Source of the DNA: Colwellia psychrerythraea 34H
GTDB lineage: Bacteria; Pseudomonadota; Gammaproteobacteria; Enterobacterales; Alteromonadaceae
DNA length: 64,000 nt
NCBI RefSeq assembly: GCF_000012325.1
Contig: NC_003910.7
Span: 744,001-808,000, forward strand
Direction of reading: 5' to 3'
Each line of letters opens with the position of its first letter. Positions within the stretch are counted from its first letter, which is position 1. This document shows positions 16,546-26,681 of the stretch, piece after piece. A program made the position numbers and the translations under genes. A model generated the notes under the pieces. The model worked only from the letters and a program-made list of their open reading frames with translations. It made no database searches and was not told the DNA's origin.

Positions 16546-19500
16546 GTGAAAAATATTCTTCTTTTGTTATTTCTTATTAGTCTTCATTTCAGTGTTTTTG
16601 CACAAGAAGTCAAATTGTTTAAAAACTTTGGTATTGACAACCCAATGTCCTATAACTTTGTCAGAACAATTGTCCAAGATAAAGATGGTTTTATGTGGTT
16701 TGGTTCATCTGAGGGGCTAGACCGATTTGATGGCCACCAAACCCTAAGTTTTCAGCATGATAGCTCTCGGCCTAGTTCACTTAGCTCTAATGTAATCAGT
16801 CGTATTCTTATTGATAAACAACAACGTATTTGGGTGGGAACTTTCGGTGGGGGCTTGAATTTATATAGAGAAACAACTCAAGACTTTTTACATTTTACCA
16901 CTAAAACAAAAAATGCAACGTTAACTAATAATTCTGTGAATGCACTATTTGAGGATAGTGAAGGTAAAATTTGGGTTGCTACCGAAAATGGCTTAAATAT
17001 TCTCAGATCTCATGACGAAAAGTGGTCAACTCAGCAAATATTTCAAGAGCTAGGTAATCCTAATAGCCTTACGCATAATGCTGTACTTTCAATTATTGAG
17101 ACCCGCAATCAAGAAATTTGGGTTGGTACAAATGGCGGGGGTATTTCGGTATTTGATTTACAAGGACATTTTATTAAATCCATAAAGTACGGTGATCAAA
17201 ATAGTGCGACTTATGTAAACAAATTTGTCAGTAGTTTGCACTTAGATATTAATGAAAATGTTTGGATCGGCACAGTTGATAGCGGTTTGCTGAAGTATAC
17301 TCCTAGTACAGAGCAATTTATTCACTTTCAACTTAATGTTGATGATCAGTCAACGATTAGCAGTAATGCAATAAGTAACATTTTTCAGGATTCAGAACAA
17401 AACATTTGGATTGCCACAGATAATGGTTTATCTATTTATAATTACAAAACCAATCATTTCAGTCGATATAATTACTCTCCGAATAATCCATACAGTATAA
17501 GTAATGATTTTGTTCTCACTTTTTTTGAAGATAATCATAAGGTGATGTGGATAGGTACTTTTTCTGGAGTTAATCGTTGGGATCCTAACCTAGCGACTTT
17601 TCGACAATATAGTACTCAAACGGATCCTGTTTTAAAAAATCACAATATCACTAGTTTTGCTCAGTTCGATAAAGAAAATATATATTTTAGTACCTATAGC
17701 GCTGGAATTTATCGGTTGTCGCAATATGATAATTCAATTTCAACTGCCGACTTTAACGCTTCGTTTTCAGAATATAGAATTATGACTATGTTTGCCGATG
17801 AAAACACTTTATGGGTGGGGACGCGAGCTTCAGGATTGTTTTCAATAAATTTAACAACGAAGAAAGTTATTTCATATAGTCATGATGCTGAAAACAATAA
17901 TTCTATTTCGGCAAATAGTATTACGGATATTATTAAAGATAGGAATGGCAACCTTTGGGTATCTACTTTCCATCAAGGACTTAATTTATTAAATAAAGAT
18001 GGTACTTTTAAACGGTTTATAAAAAACAAGTTAAATAGAGAAAAAGGGCCTGGCAGTAATCATGTTGTACAATTGTTAGAGGATGACCAAGGCTTTATAT
18101 GGTTGGCTACTTTTGGTGGTGGGATAAGTCGTTTTGACCCTATGAAGAGAACGTTTAAACACTTTAGTCATGAGGAAAATAACCTTAATAGTATTTCTGA
18201 TGATTTTTCATGGATCATGCTGTTAGACAATAATAAAAACCTTTGGTTTGGTACTCAATCTTCAGGCTTTAGCATATTAAGCCGTGAAAATCGTCAGAAT
18301 AACAACTTTTCATTTACTCACCTTGATACTAAAGACGGTATGAAAAGTTTGACAGTATACGGCATCACTCAAGATGCTTATGATGATATTTGGTTTAGCA
18401 CCAATAAAGGTATATCTCGTTATTCATTGGGTGATAAAAGCTTTAAGCATTTCAACCTGACTCATGGCCTAGTTGATCTCGAGTACACTCACTCTGCTGT
18501 ATTTCGCTCGATGGATAACACATTATACTTTGGTGCAGGTAAAGGAATGAATAGTATCAATCCTGAAAAAATAAATACCAGTATTTTTTCACCCGAAGTT
18601 CGATTAACAAGTATTTTAAAATTGAATGAGCCGATGCCCTTAGGAAGCTCATTATCAAAATTAACCCAATTGGAATTTGACTACAGTGAACAACTGATCT
18701 CATTCGAATATGTCGGATTAAATTACGCAGCTCCAGAGTCAACACGTTATAAATACCGCTTATTAGGGTTTGACCAAGAATGGATAGATGCCGGTAAGTC
18801 ACGACGAGCCACTTATACCAATTTACCGGCAGGTAGCTACCAGCTACAGGTGATTGCTGCTAATAACGATAATATGTGGAGTGAACCAGGATTATCCCTT
18901 GATATTGTAGTTAAACCAGCCCCGTGGAATACTTGGTGGGCGTATGTGCTTTATGCCGCATTGATTGCCTTATTACTGTTAACTTATTCGCGTTTTTTAA
19001 ACCGAAAGTTACTTATTGAACAGCAACAAAAAGCTAATTTAAAGCAGCAAGTAAGAGATAAAACACAAGAATTTCATTTGAAGAATGTTGAGCTTGAACA
19101 GGCAAATAAACAGTTAGAGAATGCGGCAACGGTAGATAAAGTGACAGGCGTTAAAAGCCGTCGTTATTTAGATATTTATATCGAACAAGCTAGCCAACTG
19201 ATGTCTCAAATTCATGAAAATATTCTGCCCGTACAGCGCAGCCTATTACCACGCTTATACCTTGTCATGATAAAACTTGAGAATATAGAGCAAGTAACTA
19301 ATAGCCAATTGGTTAACCTTACTGACCTACTACTATATAGTCGAAATAATGAAGATTTGGTTATTCGGTGGGCTGATGACACCTTTGTTATTATCGGTTA
19401 TGAAAAAGATGATAACACCCGTGAGTTGGTAACTCGCTTAACGGATCGTTTTGCACAAGTATTGGGCCATGGCATTAAATCAAATGTGGCTTATTCTTTT

Positions 19501-19707
19501 TACCCGTTTAATTTTGAACAACCTATGGCGCTATCATGGGATCAAGTGAGTGTTATTGCTGAACATGCCTTAAAGGTTGCTCGAGATAATAACATGAATT
19601 GGCTGGGGCTTTATGCACCTAAGGTGCAGCCGTTTAACTATTTAGATGTTATTCAGCAACAAGATGTTGGCGAATTAAGTAAATTAGTCAAATTAAAGCA
19701 GGGTTAG
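16546..19707 (+). CDS. Periplasmic beta-propeller (Reg_prop/Y_Y_Y) sensor with degenerate GGDEF domain
   Basis: A 1053-residue protein starting at GTG. After a signal peptide (about 1-19), many Reg_prop repeats (patterns such as DKDGFMWFGSSEGLDRFDG, IWVGTFGGGLNLY) form two propellers to about residue 690; a Y_Y_Y domain follows (YKYRLLGFDQEWIDAGKSRRATYTNLPAGSYQLQVIA), then one helix near 800-820, a coiled coil, and a GGDEF-like domain beginning DKVTGVKSRRYLD. The signature position reads RWADDTF rather than R-GGDEF, so cyclase activity is unlikely. Proteins of this shape usually end in a kinase or active GGDEF domain. It may sense polymers or their fragments in the periplasm. It is convergent with the hybrid kinase, with 13 bp between stops. 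Confidence 0.88.
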   Translation: MKNILLLLFLISLHFSVFAQEVKLFKNFGIDNPMSYNFVRTIVQDKDGFMWFGSSEGLDRFDGHQTLSFQHDSSRPSSLSSNVISRILIDKQQRIWVGTFGGGLNLYRETTQDFLHFTTKTKNATLTNNSVNALFEDSEGKIWVATENGLNILRSHDEKWSTQQIFQELGNPNSLTHNAVLSIIETRNQEIWVGTNGGGISVFDLQGHFIKSIKYGDQNSATYVNKFVSSLHLDINENVWIGTVDSGLLKYTPSTEQFIHFQLNVDDQSTISSNAISNIFQDSEQNIWIATDNGLSIYNYKTNHFSRYNYSPNNPYSISNDFVLTFFEDNHKVMWIGTFSGVNRWDPNLATFRQYSTQTDPVLKNHNITSFAQFDKENIYFSTYSAGIYRLSQYDNSISTADFNASFSEYRIMTMFADENTLWVGTRASGLFSINLTTKKVISYSHDAENNNSISANSITDIIKDRNGNLWVSTFHQGLNLLNKDGTFKRFIKNKLNREKGPGSNHVVQLLEDDQGFIWLATFGGGISRFDPMKRTFKHFSHEENNLNSISDDFSWIMLLDNNKNLWFGTQSSGFSILSRENRQNNNFSFTHLDTKDGMKSLTVYGITQDAYDDIWFSTNKGISRYSLGDKSFKHFNLTHGLVDLEYTHSAVFRSMDNTLYFGAGKGMNSINPEKINTSIFSPEVRLTSILKLNEPMPLGSSLSKLTQLEFDYSEQLISFEYVGLNYAAPESTRYKYRLLGFDQEWIDAGKSRRATYTNLPAGSYQLQVIAANNDNMWSEPGLSLDIVVKPAPWNTWWAYVLYAALIALLLLTYSRFLNRKLLIEQQQKANLKQQVRDKTQEFHLKNVELEQANKQLENAATVDKVTGVKSRRYLDIYIEQASQLMSQIHENILPVQRSLLPRLYLVMIKLENIEQVTNSQLVNLTDLLLYSRNNEDLVIRWADDTFVIIGYEKDDNTRELVTRLTDRFAQVLGHGIKSNVAYSFYPFNFEQPMALSWDQVSVIAEHALKVARDNNMNWLGLYAPKVQPFNYLDVIQQQDVGELSKLVKLKQG

Positions 19708-19720
19708 TTGCTGCTATAAG

Positions 19721-22700
19721 TTAACAATCGGGAGTTGAGTTTTGTTGTGCCATTTTTTGTTGGTATTGTTTGGGCGTGCAATGATAACTTTCTTTAAAAC
19801 AACGGCCAAAATAGGTTTGTGATGAGAAGCCTACATCTAAAGCTATACGCCCAATTTGTGCACCACTGGTTAGTAATGCTTGTGCCTTTTTCAAACGAAA
19901 TTCTTTGATGAAGTTATTAGGCGTAGTGCCTAGTATCACTTTAATTTTTCGCTGTAATTGTCTTTCACTCATGGCGAGTTCTTTGGCAAGTAATGAGATA
20001 TCAAGCTCTGGCTCTGTGTAATGTTTAGCGATCAGCGCTTCAAGTTTATGTAAAAACTTATCTTCCAGACTGATTTGCTCAACGGTCTCTTGCGTTAAGT
20101 TTGCGACATTTTGTTGGCTGGTACTTTTTCGCTCTGCTTTTCGCTCTTCATTAAATTTTTGTAAATAGCGTTTTTGTAGCTGCTGCCTATTCGTAATTAA
20201 ATTTTGAATTCTCGTTAACAGTTCATGTTGATTGAAAGGTTTACTTAAATACTCATCAGCATTTAGGTTCAGGCCTTGTAACCTACTTTCAAGATCAGAT
20301 CTTGCGGTGAGTAATATTACCGGAATATGCGCGGTCATTTCATCTTGCTTTAACTGTGTTAACACTTCAAATCCATCAATACCGGTTAACATTAAATCGC
20401 AGACAATGAGGTCAGGGATATATTCTTGTGCTAATTGCAGGCCAAGCTCACCACTGCCGGCAAGAATGCAGTGATGTTGTTGTTCAATGACTTGTTTTAT
20501 ATGACTTTGCATATCCAGATTATCTTCTATCACTAAAACGACTTTCTGTGAATGATTGCTCTCAATATTCGCTACACAACGCTGTTCTGTGAGTAATGAA
20601 GTCACCTCATTCTCTGAGATACTCATCGATATTTCTGCCTCTACCTCATTTGCGGGTGCTAACGGTATTGAAAGGCTGAATTTACTGCCGTGGCCATGCT
20701 CGCTCACTAAGCTGATACGCCATCCGTGGGCTTTTACGAGTTCACTAACTAAAGACAAACCTATACCTACCCCAAAAGTTGCTTGGTTCTTTACATCGTC
20801 AGCTCGTTGAAAACGTCCAAATATTTTATCAAGAGAGTCTTTGTTGATACCTATACCTGAGTCGATAACGTTTAAAATAATAGTGTCTTGCTCGACATAA
20901 GCATTTACTTGTACAGAGCCTCCGTTAGGGGTGTACTTTATCGCATTAGCAAGCAAGTTAAAGATGATTTTTTCAAAAGCTTGGCCATCACAGTCTAACC
21001 ACAAGTCGTCAGGAATATTGCTCGTAAAGCTTAAGTTATTTTGTGATGCCATACGAGAAAATGAATCAACAGGCATCATCATTAGGGTTTGTAATCGATA
21101 AGTACTCAGCGATAGTTGTGGATTGTCACTTAAACGTGAAAGCTCTAACAGTTGCTCAACCATACGTACTAATCGAAGGCCATTACGCTTAGCAGTGGTT
21201 AATTCTTCACTTTCTAATTCATTGGTTGTTTTGGTTATATACCTATCGATAATGCCATTAATAATGGTGAGTGGTGTTCTAAACTCATGTGAAATGTTAG
21301 CGATGAATTTGTCTTTTAATTCTAAAGTTTGTCTTTCAGCATGCTTTCTTGCGGATAAATTAATGAAAGTTATGACAATAAGTGGTTGTTTAGCGCGATC
21401 AGCCCACTGTAACTCTGCTTGTGCTGGAAACTCTGTACCATCTGAACGTAGCGAAAGACACTCCACCGATATGCCTAAAGCTTTACGCTGCAATGAATAG
21501 ACATTGCTTTGAAAGTCAAAAAAGAAGTGCATTTCGTCTTTTTCTGCAAATAAGCGACTCACCGATATACCTTTTAATTCTTGCTCTAGGCTTTGAAACA
21601 TTTGTACTGCTGCGGGGTTAGCCGATAATATTTCACCAGTAATTGAAGTTGTTAATATGGCATTATTTGAAGCGTTGACTATCGCTTTATCTTCACTGTT
21701 AATCAGCGAATCGGTTAAGTCATTATTTAGACTATTAAGTTGCTGGTGTTGGTTTTTTTCTGAAAGTAAATTTTGCTTAAGCTTTTTAGTTTGGCTGCGA
21801 TGAGTGATTGCAATACCTGATAGTAAAGTGGCGCCAACAAATAACCAAAAAAGCAGGGTAATAGATTGCAGATTGCTATTAACACTATAAAACAACTTGT
21901 GCTCATAGCCATATAAATGAGCTGCGGTTGGTATAAGCATAAGCAGTAAAATATAGTGTTCTGGATGAGGTTCTTTTTCTATCGCGATAGGTAATTTACT
22001 TACTTTTAAGGTGATGTTTGCGGCGAGTATAAGTAAGAAATAGGGCAGCAAAGCAATAAGCTGAAGAGAATAGCTGTTGGTGCTAATGAAGACTGAATCC
22101 TTATCAATAAAGGCACTGATATTTCCTATCAGCAAAAAAACAGCACTCCCAGAAAGTAGTGCAAAGCTATAACGCCAGAAATTGTCTTTAACACTCACTA
22201 AACACTGTATTAATCTGGCGATAATAAGGCTATTTATTACTAGGTGAAATAACAAGGACGGTTTAGCTGTTTGGTATATCTTTCCCGAAAATTCGGCAGG
22301 TAATAAAATAAAATAACAAAAACAAATCAGCGTGAAAAATATAGCCGGAACTCTACCTCCAATATATTTATTAAGCGGGACATCACTTAAGTGAGGGTTG
22401 GTTTCTATTGCCAATAAAATAAAGAAATAAACAAAGAGCGAAGCAAAGTCTTGATACAACTGCTGGCTGACACTGGCAGGTGTACTATTTAATAATTTAC
22501 TTGCGACGATCGCGAGTGCAGCTAAAAGCAGATATTGCCAAAACAGTTTGAATGAGCGTGAGGTGTTTTTTTTAAAACAAAAAAATAAAAATATACTGCT
22601 AATAATTTGTAAAGTGAATAGAGCAAAATTTAATGCGCTTTCAAAATGCATTGTTAGCCAGTTGGCAACAAAAGGGTAAGGAATAAAGGTAACAAGGCAC

Positions 22701-22744
22701 ACTAAAGCTAAAGCTAAGGGTAATTGTCTAATTGGTCTTTGCAA
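19721..22744 (-). CDS. Hybrid histidine kinase with response receiver and AraC-type DNA-binding output
   Basis: A 1007-residue one-protein two-component system. About 320 N-terminal residues contain eight or so hydrophobic helices; a PAS-like domain follows (about 350-470), then HisKA with HISHEFRTPLTIING, HATPase_c (NLLANAIKYTPNGG, DSGIGI, GVGIGLSLV), a receiver (VIEDNLDMQSH, DLMLTGIDG, TARSD, KPF) and an AraC helix-turn-helix pair at the end (ISLLAKELAMSERQLQRKIK and IGRIALDVGFSSQTYFGRCFKES). It should autophosphorylate, pass phosphate to its receiver and bind DNA while anchored in the membrane. Target genes are unknown; the proteases and propeller protein alongside are plausible but unproven. 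Confidence 0.92.
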   Translation of the reverse strand: MQRPIRQLPLALALVCLVTFIPYPFVANWLTMHFESALNFALFTLQIISSIFLFFCFKKNTSRSFKLFWQYLLLAALAIVASKLLNSTPASVSQQLYQDFASLFVYFFILLAIETNPHLSDVPLNKYIGGRVPAIFFTLICFCYFILLPAEFSGKIYQTAKPSLLFHLVINSLIIARLIQCLVSVKDNFWRYSFALLSGSAVFLLIGNISAFIDKDSVFISTNSYSLQLIALLPYFLLILAANITLKVSKLPIAIEKEPHPEHYILLLMLIPTAAHLYGYEHKLFYSVNSNLQSITLLFWLFVGATLLSGIAITHRSQTKKLKQNLLSEKNQHQQLNSLNNDLTDSLINSEDKAIVNASNNAILTTSITGEILSANPAAVQMFQSLEQELKGISVSRLFAEKDEMHFFFDFQSNVYSLQRKALGISVECLSLRSDGTEFPAQAELQWADRAKQPLIVITFINLSARKHAERQTLELKDKFIANISHEFRTPLTIINGIIDRYITKTTNELESEELTTAKRNGLRLVRMVEQLLELSRLSDNPQLSLSTYRLQTLMMMPVDSFSRMASQNNLSFTSNIPDDLWLDCDGQAFEKIIFNLLANAIKYTPNGGSVQVNAYVEQDTIILNVIDSGIGINKDSLDKIFGRFQRADDVKNQATFGVGIGLSLVSELVKAHGWRISLVSEHGHGSKFSLSIPLAPANEVEAEISMSISENEVTSLLTEQRCVANIESNHSQKVVLVIEDNLDMQSHIKQVIEQQHHCILAGSGELGLQLAQEYIPDLIVCDLMLTGIDGFEVLTQLKQDEMTAHIPVILLTARSDLESRLQGLNLNADEYLSKPFNQHELLTRIQNLITNRQQLQKRYLQKFNEERKAERKSTSQQNVANLTQETVEQISLEDKFLHKLEALIAKHYTEPELDISLLAKELAMSERQLQRKIKVILGTTPNNFIKEFRLKKAQALLTSGAQIGRIALDVGFSSQTYFGRCFKESYHCTPKQYQQKMAQQNSTPDC

Positions 22745-23084
22745 TTGCTCTTCCTATTTGGTGTTTATTCTTTATTATTATTTTAAGTTACTCCTTCCTT
22801 TAAATAACCACTTAATGTAATTTATAGTAACACTTTATTAACATCAAGCTGATGAGTTTATCTAGCACTTTATTAAAGAATTTTGCTATTGGGGTATTTG
22901 TAGCCTTTATAATACAGTCTGAAATTAGCTGTTGAAGATAAAGTGAAAAATACGGAATTGATGGCTACTTCAAAAAATACTTTTAACTATCTTTTGAAGC
23001 AAGTAAAAAATATATTTGGAAAATTAAGGGGGAAGTAAATTAGGGCAATGGTTATATCATGACTATAACGCTGTATTGCTTGAA
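22745..23084. other. Intergenic region upstream of the hybrid kinase
   Basis: AT-rich, non-coding as far as I can see. It must hold the leftward promoter of the hybrid kinase. A dispersed-repeat copy begins at its right edge. Confidence 0.4.
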
Positions 23085-23271
23085 GTCATTCCCTTATAAA
23101 TCACAGTAACGATGAAGTGATGTAGCTCAAGCGCTTCTTCGATGGGTTTAAAATGACTTTATACGGCGTTAAATAATCAAACCATAGAATGACTATGCTT
23201 AAATAATTTTCTTTGCCTAAAGTCATTTTAATTCCCACTGATATTCTGCACTTTGAATGGTAACGGGTATA
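23085..23271 (-). repeat. Partial copy of the dispersed MITE-like repeat
   Basis: This 187-bp segment matches the reverse complement of the 52056-52362 element from its middle to its terminal repeat, including CGATGAAG, CTCAAGCGCTTCTTCGATGG, ACGGCGTTAAATAATCAAA and the end TTGAATGGTAACGGGTATA. The other half is missing or too diverged to see. Confidence 0.8.
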
Positions 23272-23325
23272 AACCATGAGAATAATAGAGTTAATATGCA
23301 GTTCAGTTTAAACGTTATCAACCTA

Positions 23326-24399
23326 TTAAACGTCAACACGCTCTACAATCGCGACTCCTTGTCGATAACCTAAGCCGCCATTTCCATGTATTAAACCAAG
23401 TTTTTCTGGGCCATCACATAATCGATGATGCATTAGCACTAGTGCATTAAGCGCCGGATTATTCCAGGCGGCTTTGGCCAAATTCATACCACCTGTTATG
23501 GTAATACTATGTTCAGCAAGAAAGTCTGGAATATCTTCTAAGACTTCAACCAAACCACTGACTAATAAAAAAGCCATTGGAACAACAGGGTAACAAGTAT
23601 AAGTTTCTAATAAGGCATCACCACCTTTAAACAACTGCACAAAGTCGATATTAGCTTCACTACAGGCTTGTTGATAAGCTTGCTGTAAGTGTTCATATCG
23701 AGAAATGTCGGTTAAGAACTCTCGCCCATCGCCATCAAGGCGGCTCAACCCTACGGCTTTGACCTTCAACCATTGGCTTTTATCAACGCCCAACTGCTCG
23801 GCGATATCTGCACGAGTCAATAATAATCGACCTGAAAAATCTACCATAGGATTAGCACAATCAACCCCTCTAAATAAATCTGTGATCGGTTTATGCCAAC
23901 GTAAATCGGGCAATAATTCTGGGGTAAAAGTATCAGACAAAGCGTTACGAAAACTGATTTGATAATTTTCAAACAGTGCACTAGAGAATTCTTTAAATTG
24001 TTGTTCTGTAATGGTGTGGTTGTCACTAAAAGCACGCGCTAAGTCGGTATAAGCTTGTGTTAATGGATAACTTTGTCCATAAACAGCCATTTTACTTAAC
24101 CGATTTTCTCGGCTATAACCCGTTCTGATATGATCTTCACCACTAATTACTACAGCAGCTTCACCATTTTCTATTAATCTTTTTGCTTCAGCCAAGGCTT
24201 CAATTGGAGCGCAACCACTTCTAAAGTGATGTTCTTTCTCAGGGCTATGCCAATCAGCCTCTAAAGGTTCTATCACTAAATGTTTAGGCGTAATACCACG
24301 TTGAAGTAATTGTGATTCGAGTAGTAAAACCTGATCAAGACTACCTACCTCATCTTGTTTTTTAGCTGCGCCAATAATAAATGCCGATGGAGTTTTCAC
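23326..24399 (-). CDS. Thiolase-like protein (acetyl-CoA acetyltransferase family)
   Basis: A 357-residue soluble protein of the thiolase superfamily. The segment FRSGCAPIEALAEAKRLIENGEAAVVISGEDH (Cys63) matches the nucleophile region of thiolases, and KGGDALLETYTCYPVVPMAF and SITITGGMNLAKAAWNNPALNALVLM match later core elements. The final active-site region reads HGNGGLGYRQGVAIVE; the second catalytic cysteine of canonical thiolases (CGG) is replaced by Asn, so it may act as an SCP2-like or degenerate thiolase. Canonical thiolases are about 390 residues. It lies next to a relic of mmsA, hinting at a former branched-chain or propionate catabolic cluster. Confidence 0.75.
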   Translation of the reverse strand: MKTPSAFIIGAAKKQDEVGSLDQVLLLESQLLQRGITPKHLVIEPLEADWHSPEKEHHFRSGCAPIEALAEAKRLIENGEAAVVISGEDHIRTGYSRENRLSKMAVYGQSYPLTQAYTDLARAFSDNHTITEQQFKEFSSALFENYQISFRNALSDTFTPELLPDLRWHKPITDLFRGVDCANPMVDFSGRLLLTRADIAEQLGVDKSQWLKVKAVGLSRLDGDGREFLTDISRYEHLQQAYQQACSEANIDFVQLFKGGDALLETYTCYPVVPMAFLLVSGLVEVLEDIPDFLAEHSITITGGMNLAKAAWNNPALNALVLMHHRLCDGPEKLGLIHGNGGLGYRQGVAIVERVDV

Positions 24400-24615
24400 A
24401 AGTTATTAAATCCAGAAAGAATGATAGTGGATAACTTTATGCTATTTATAGCAAAATTAAAAACCTAAAAGCAGTCAGTGAATTTTTAGCACTACAAAAC
24501 GACTAAATAACCACGAAAAAGTAACCATATTTGTTAGTGACGTTTTACTGTTTGTAAATAATGAGTGAGCTTAGGGAAATAAAAGAAAACAAAGAAAGGA
24601 AAGGGGAGGGACGAA

Positions 24616-24645
24616 AGTGCGACTTAATTTTAACTAAGCCGCACT
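24616..24645 (-). terminator. Terminator left over from the mmsA relic
   Basis: On the minus strand AGTGCGGCTTA and TAAGTCGCACT pair (one G-U) and are followed by TTTCG. It lies 21 bp beyond the relic's stop codon. Confidence 0.55.
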
Positions 24646-24666
24646 GATTTTGTTCAAGGTAGTTAA

Positions 24667-24954
24667 CTAAGCAAACGCAAAACTTGCGCCTTCACGCACG
24701 CCACTTGAAGGCCAGCGTTGAGTGATGGTTTTACGTTTGGTGTAAAAACGAACACCATCAGGGCCGTAGGCATGTAAGTCACCAAATAATGAGCGCTTCC
24801 AGCCACCGAAATTATGATAAGCAACGGGCACAGGCAGTGGAAAATTAATGCCAACCATACCTACCTGAATATTATCTGAGAAATAACGCGCTGCTTCTCC
24901 ATCACGGGTAAATATACAGGTACCATTGCCGTACTCATGGTCATTACAGTCTAG
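24667..24954 (-). pseudogene. mmsA: 3' relic of methylmalonate-semialdehyde dehydrogenase
   Basis: The frame 24667-25020 encodes 117 residues, but only the part from about [24 protein letters not shown] onward is enzyme-like: [29 protein letters not shown], then [12 protein letters not shown] and [11 protein letters not shown], which is the C-terminal end of the CoA-acylating methylmalonate-semialdehyde dehydrogenase (MmsA, about 500 residues). The first 35 or so residues are unrelated. The catalytic Cys and NAD-binding half are gone, so it cannot be an active enzyme. The C-terminal sequence is otherwise well kept, implying a fairly recent deletion. Confidence 0.85.
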
Positions 24955-25181
24955 TTTTGTAATTTTGCTGTGAGCTATAAAAACGTGTGATTTAATCAAG
25001 ATAGCAAGGGGATAGAGCATATTTAACTGATTCTTGTCATATTGGCGTTATAAAGTGACAACTAATAAGATTTATTAGCTGGTTTTAACTTTTGCGATTG
25101 AAGAAAATAAGAGGGTTGGGTAAAGTCTAATTAATCCGTTTGGTATAAGATGAAAGTTATGAAAGTTATGAGAGTGCTGCT

Positions 25182-25808
25182 GTGTTATTTGAAATTACCG
25201 ATGTAGTGAATATTATGGGATTGTCTGCAGTGGCAGTCTTTGCAATATCGGGGGCACTTGATGCCGCTCGCCAGAAAATGGATATTCTTGGGTTCATGCT
25301 GATTGGTACAGCTACCGGTCTCGGTGGTGGTACACTTCGCGATTTGTTGCTGGGTAATGTCCCCGTATTCTGGATACGAGAGCCGATATGGATCATCGTC
25401 TGTTTGGTTTCTACAGCAATAACCTATTTTATCGCACCAAAATTGGCTTCTATAACACGCGCATTGATCTGGATGGATGCGGTTGGTATTGCATTATTTG
25501 CCGTGGTTGGCACTGAGATTGCGCTAGAGTTTGGTACCTCCCCTTTGATCGCCATTTGTATGGGAGTAATGACAGCTAGCTTTGGTGGTATCGCACGAGA
25601 TGTACTTAGTGGTAGCAACCTTACACTGATGAACGAAGAGCTTTATATCACCACAACTGTGGCGGGTTCAGTTATGTACCTTTGGCTCAATACCTTAAGC
25701 CTACCGGCTAATTACGATTTGATTGGAGGTTTTTTTATTGCCTTTATTCTACGTGCATTGGCAATTAGGTTTCATATTAAACTACCAAATCACTATAGGA
25801 AGGACTAA
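25182..25808 (+). CDS. TRIC-family (UPF0126) cation channel-like membrane protein
   Basis: A 208-residue protein with seven hydrophobic helices, built as two repeats of three plus one. Each repeat has the family's glycine-rich motif: ATGLGGGTLRDLLLGNVPVFW in the first and TASFGGIARDVLSGSNLTLMNEELY in the second. Bacterial relatives of the trimeric intracellular cation channels share these. The first Met is a GTG at 25182; a direct repeat of ATGAAAGTT lies just upstream. The protein is probably a potassium-permeable channel, but its role in bacteria is not settled. It is a single gene between the mmsA relic and the gltB leader. Confidence 0.88.
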   Translation: MLFEITDVVNIMGLSAVAVFAISGALDAARQKMDILGFMLIGTATGLGGGTLRDLLLGNVPVFWIREPIWIIVCLVSTAITYFIAPKLASITRALIWMDAVGIALFAVVGTEIALEFGTSPLIAICMGVMTASFGGIARDVLSGSNLTLMNEELYITTTVAGSVMYLWLNTLSLPANYDLIGGFFIAFILRALAIRFHIKLPNHYRKD

Positions 25809-26681
25809 AGGCCCTAGCCAATGTTAGTAAATCAAAGCTGATATAAATGCTAAGTAAAGTTTAAGGTAGGAAAAGGCAAGTTCTTCGACTCAACTGAACT
25901 AAATTAATCATTATTAGGTAATACGCTCTAATTCACATTTAACAAGACTAATAAGAGTAATTGCACTAATGGGGTTATAAAGTCATTTTAAGGGCTAATT
26001 TAGCTTCTTAGAGCATGCTAATGCTATAGAGAGTGACTTTATTAGATTTTGCAGAGTCAATTATCCTGATTATATATTATTTGAATAACTATTCTCTCAA
26101 TCGATGACTTTCGTTTCTGTCTTTTCACTCTATCCCTAGCGGTAAGTAACTCAATAGACTTAGTACTATTTTATTCGTAGATAATATGTCGAGTAAAACA
26201 GTGATTATTACTCTAACCCTAGTGTAATGGGTGTTTTTTTTATTTTACAATAGGTGTGGCTTTTGGTTCTTTATGCGATGTTTCTGGCGTTTTATTCAAA
26301 CATTCAAGTGCGTGTGTGTGAGTGTACTACTAAATGTAGCTGCCATTTAGCGTAAATAGTAATAGTTTTCAATCGTTTCAAATCACTTTTATTGTTGTAT
26401 ATATTCAAATATGTCGTATATATATTCATAAAATGATTGACTCAGAACCATTTTGCGGGTAATTTTGCCGGCCGCAATTAATAATGACTTTCACAATTGC
26501 ATTCGTCTCAGAAAGACTCGGTAGAAGTCTGACGTTCGATGTTCAAGAAATTCTAAGTAATATTCTGAAGGATCAGCAGCGCACATTTTGAACATAAAGA
26601 ATATATAGCTTAATTAGCAAGCAGCTTAATTAGAAAGCAAAAGAAGCTAATAGAAATAGTTTGATGAAATAGGAATAAGCA
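25809..26681. other. Long leader/intergenic region upstream of gltB
   Basis: 873 bp without a convincing gene. Features seen: a segment at 26018-26040 (TAAAGTCATTTTAA) that resembles part of the dispersed repeat but is too short to call; a GT-rich run near 26310-26323; two AT-rich near-repeats (GTATATATTCAAATATG and GTATATATATTCATAAAATG) at 26396-26435; and imperfect hairpins near 26519-26545. The gltB promoter must be here. I see no recognisable riboswitch. Confidence 0.4.

Noticed and set aside
26018-26110. Copy of the dispersed repeat or attenuator upstream of gltB
   Set aside because: Only TAAAGTCATTTTAA is shared, and no terminator-antiterminator pair could be drawn.
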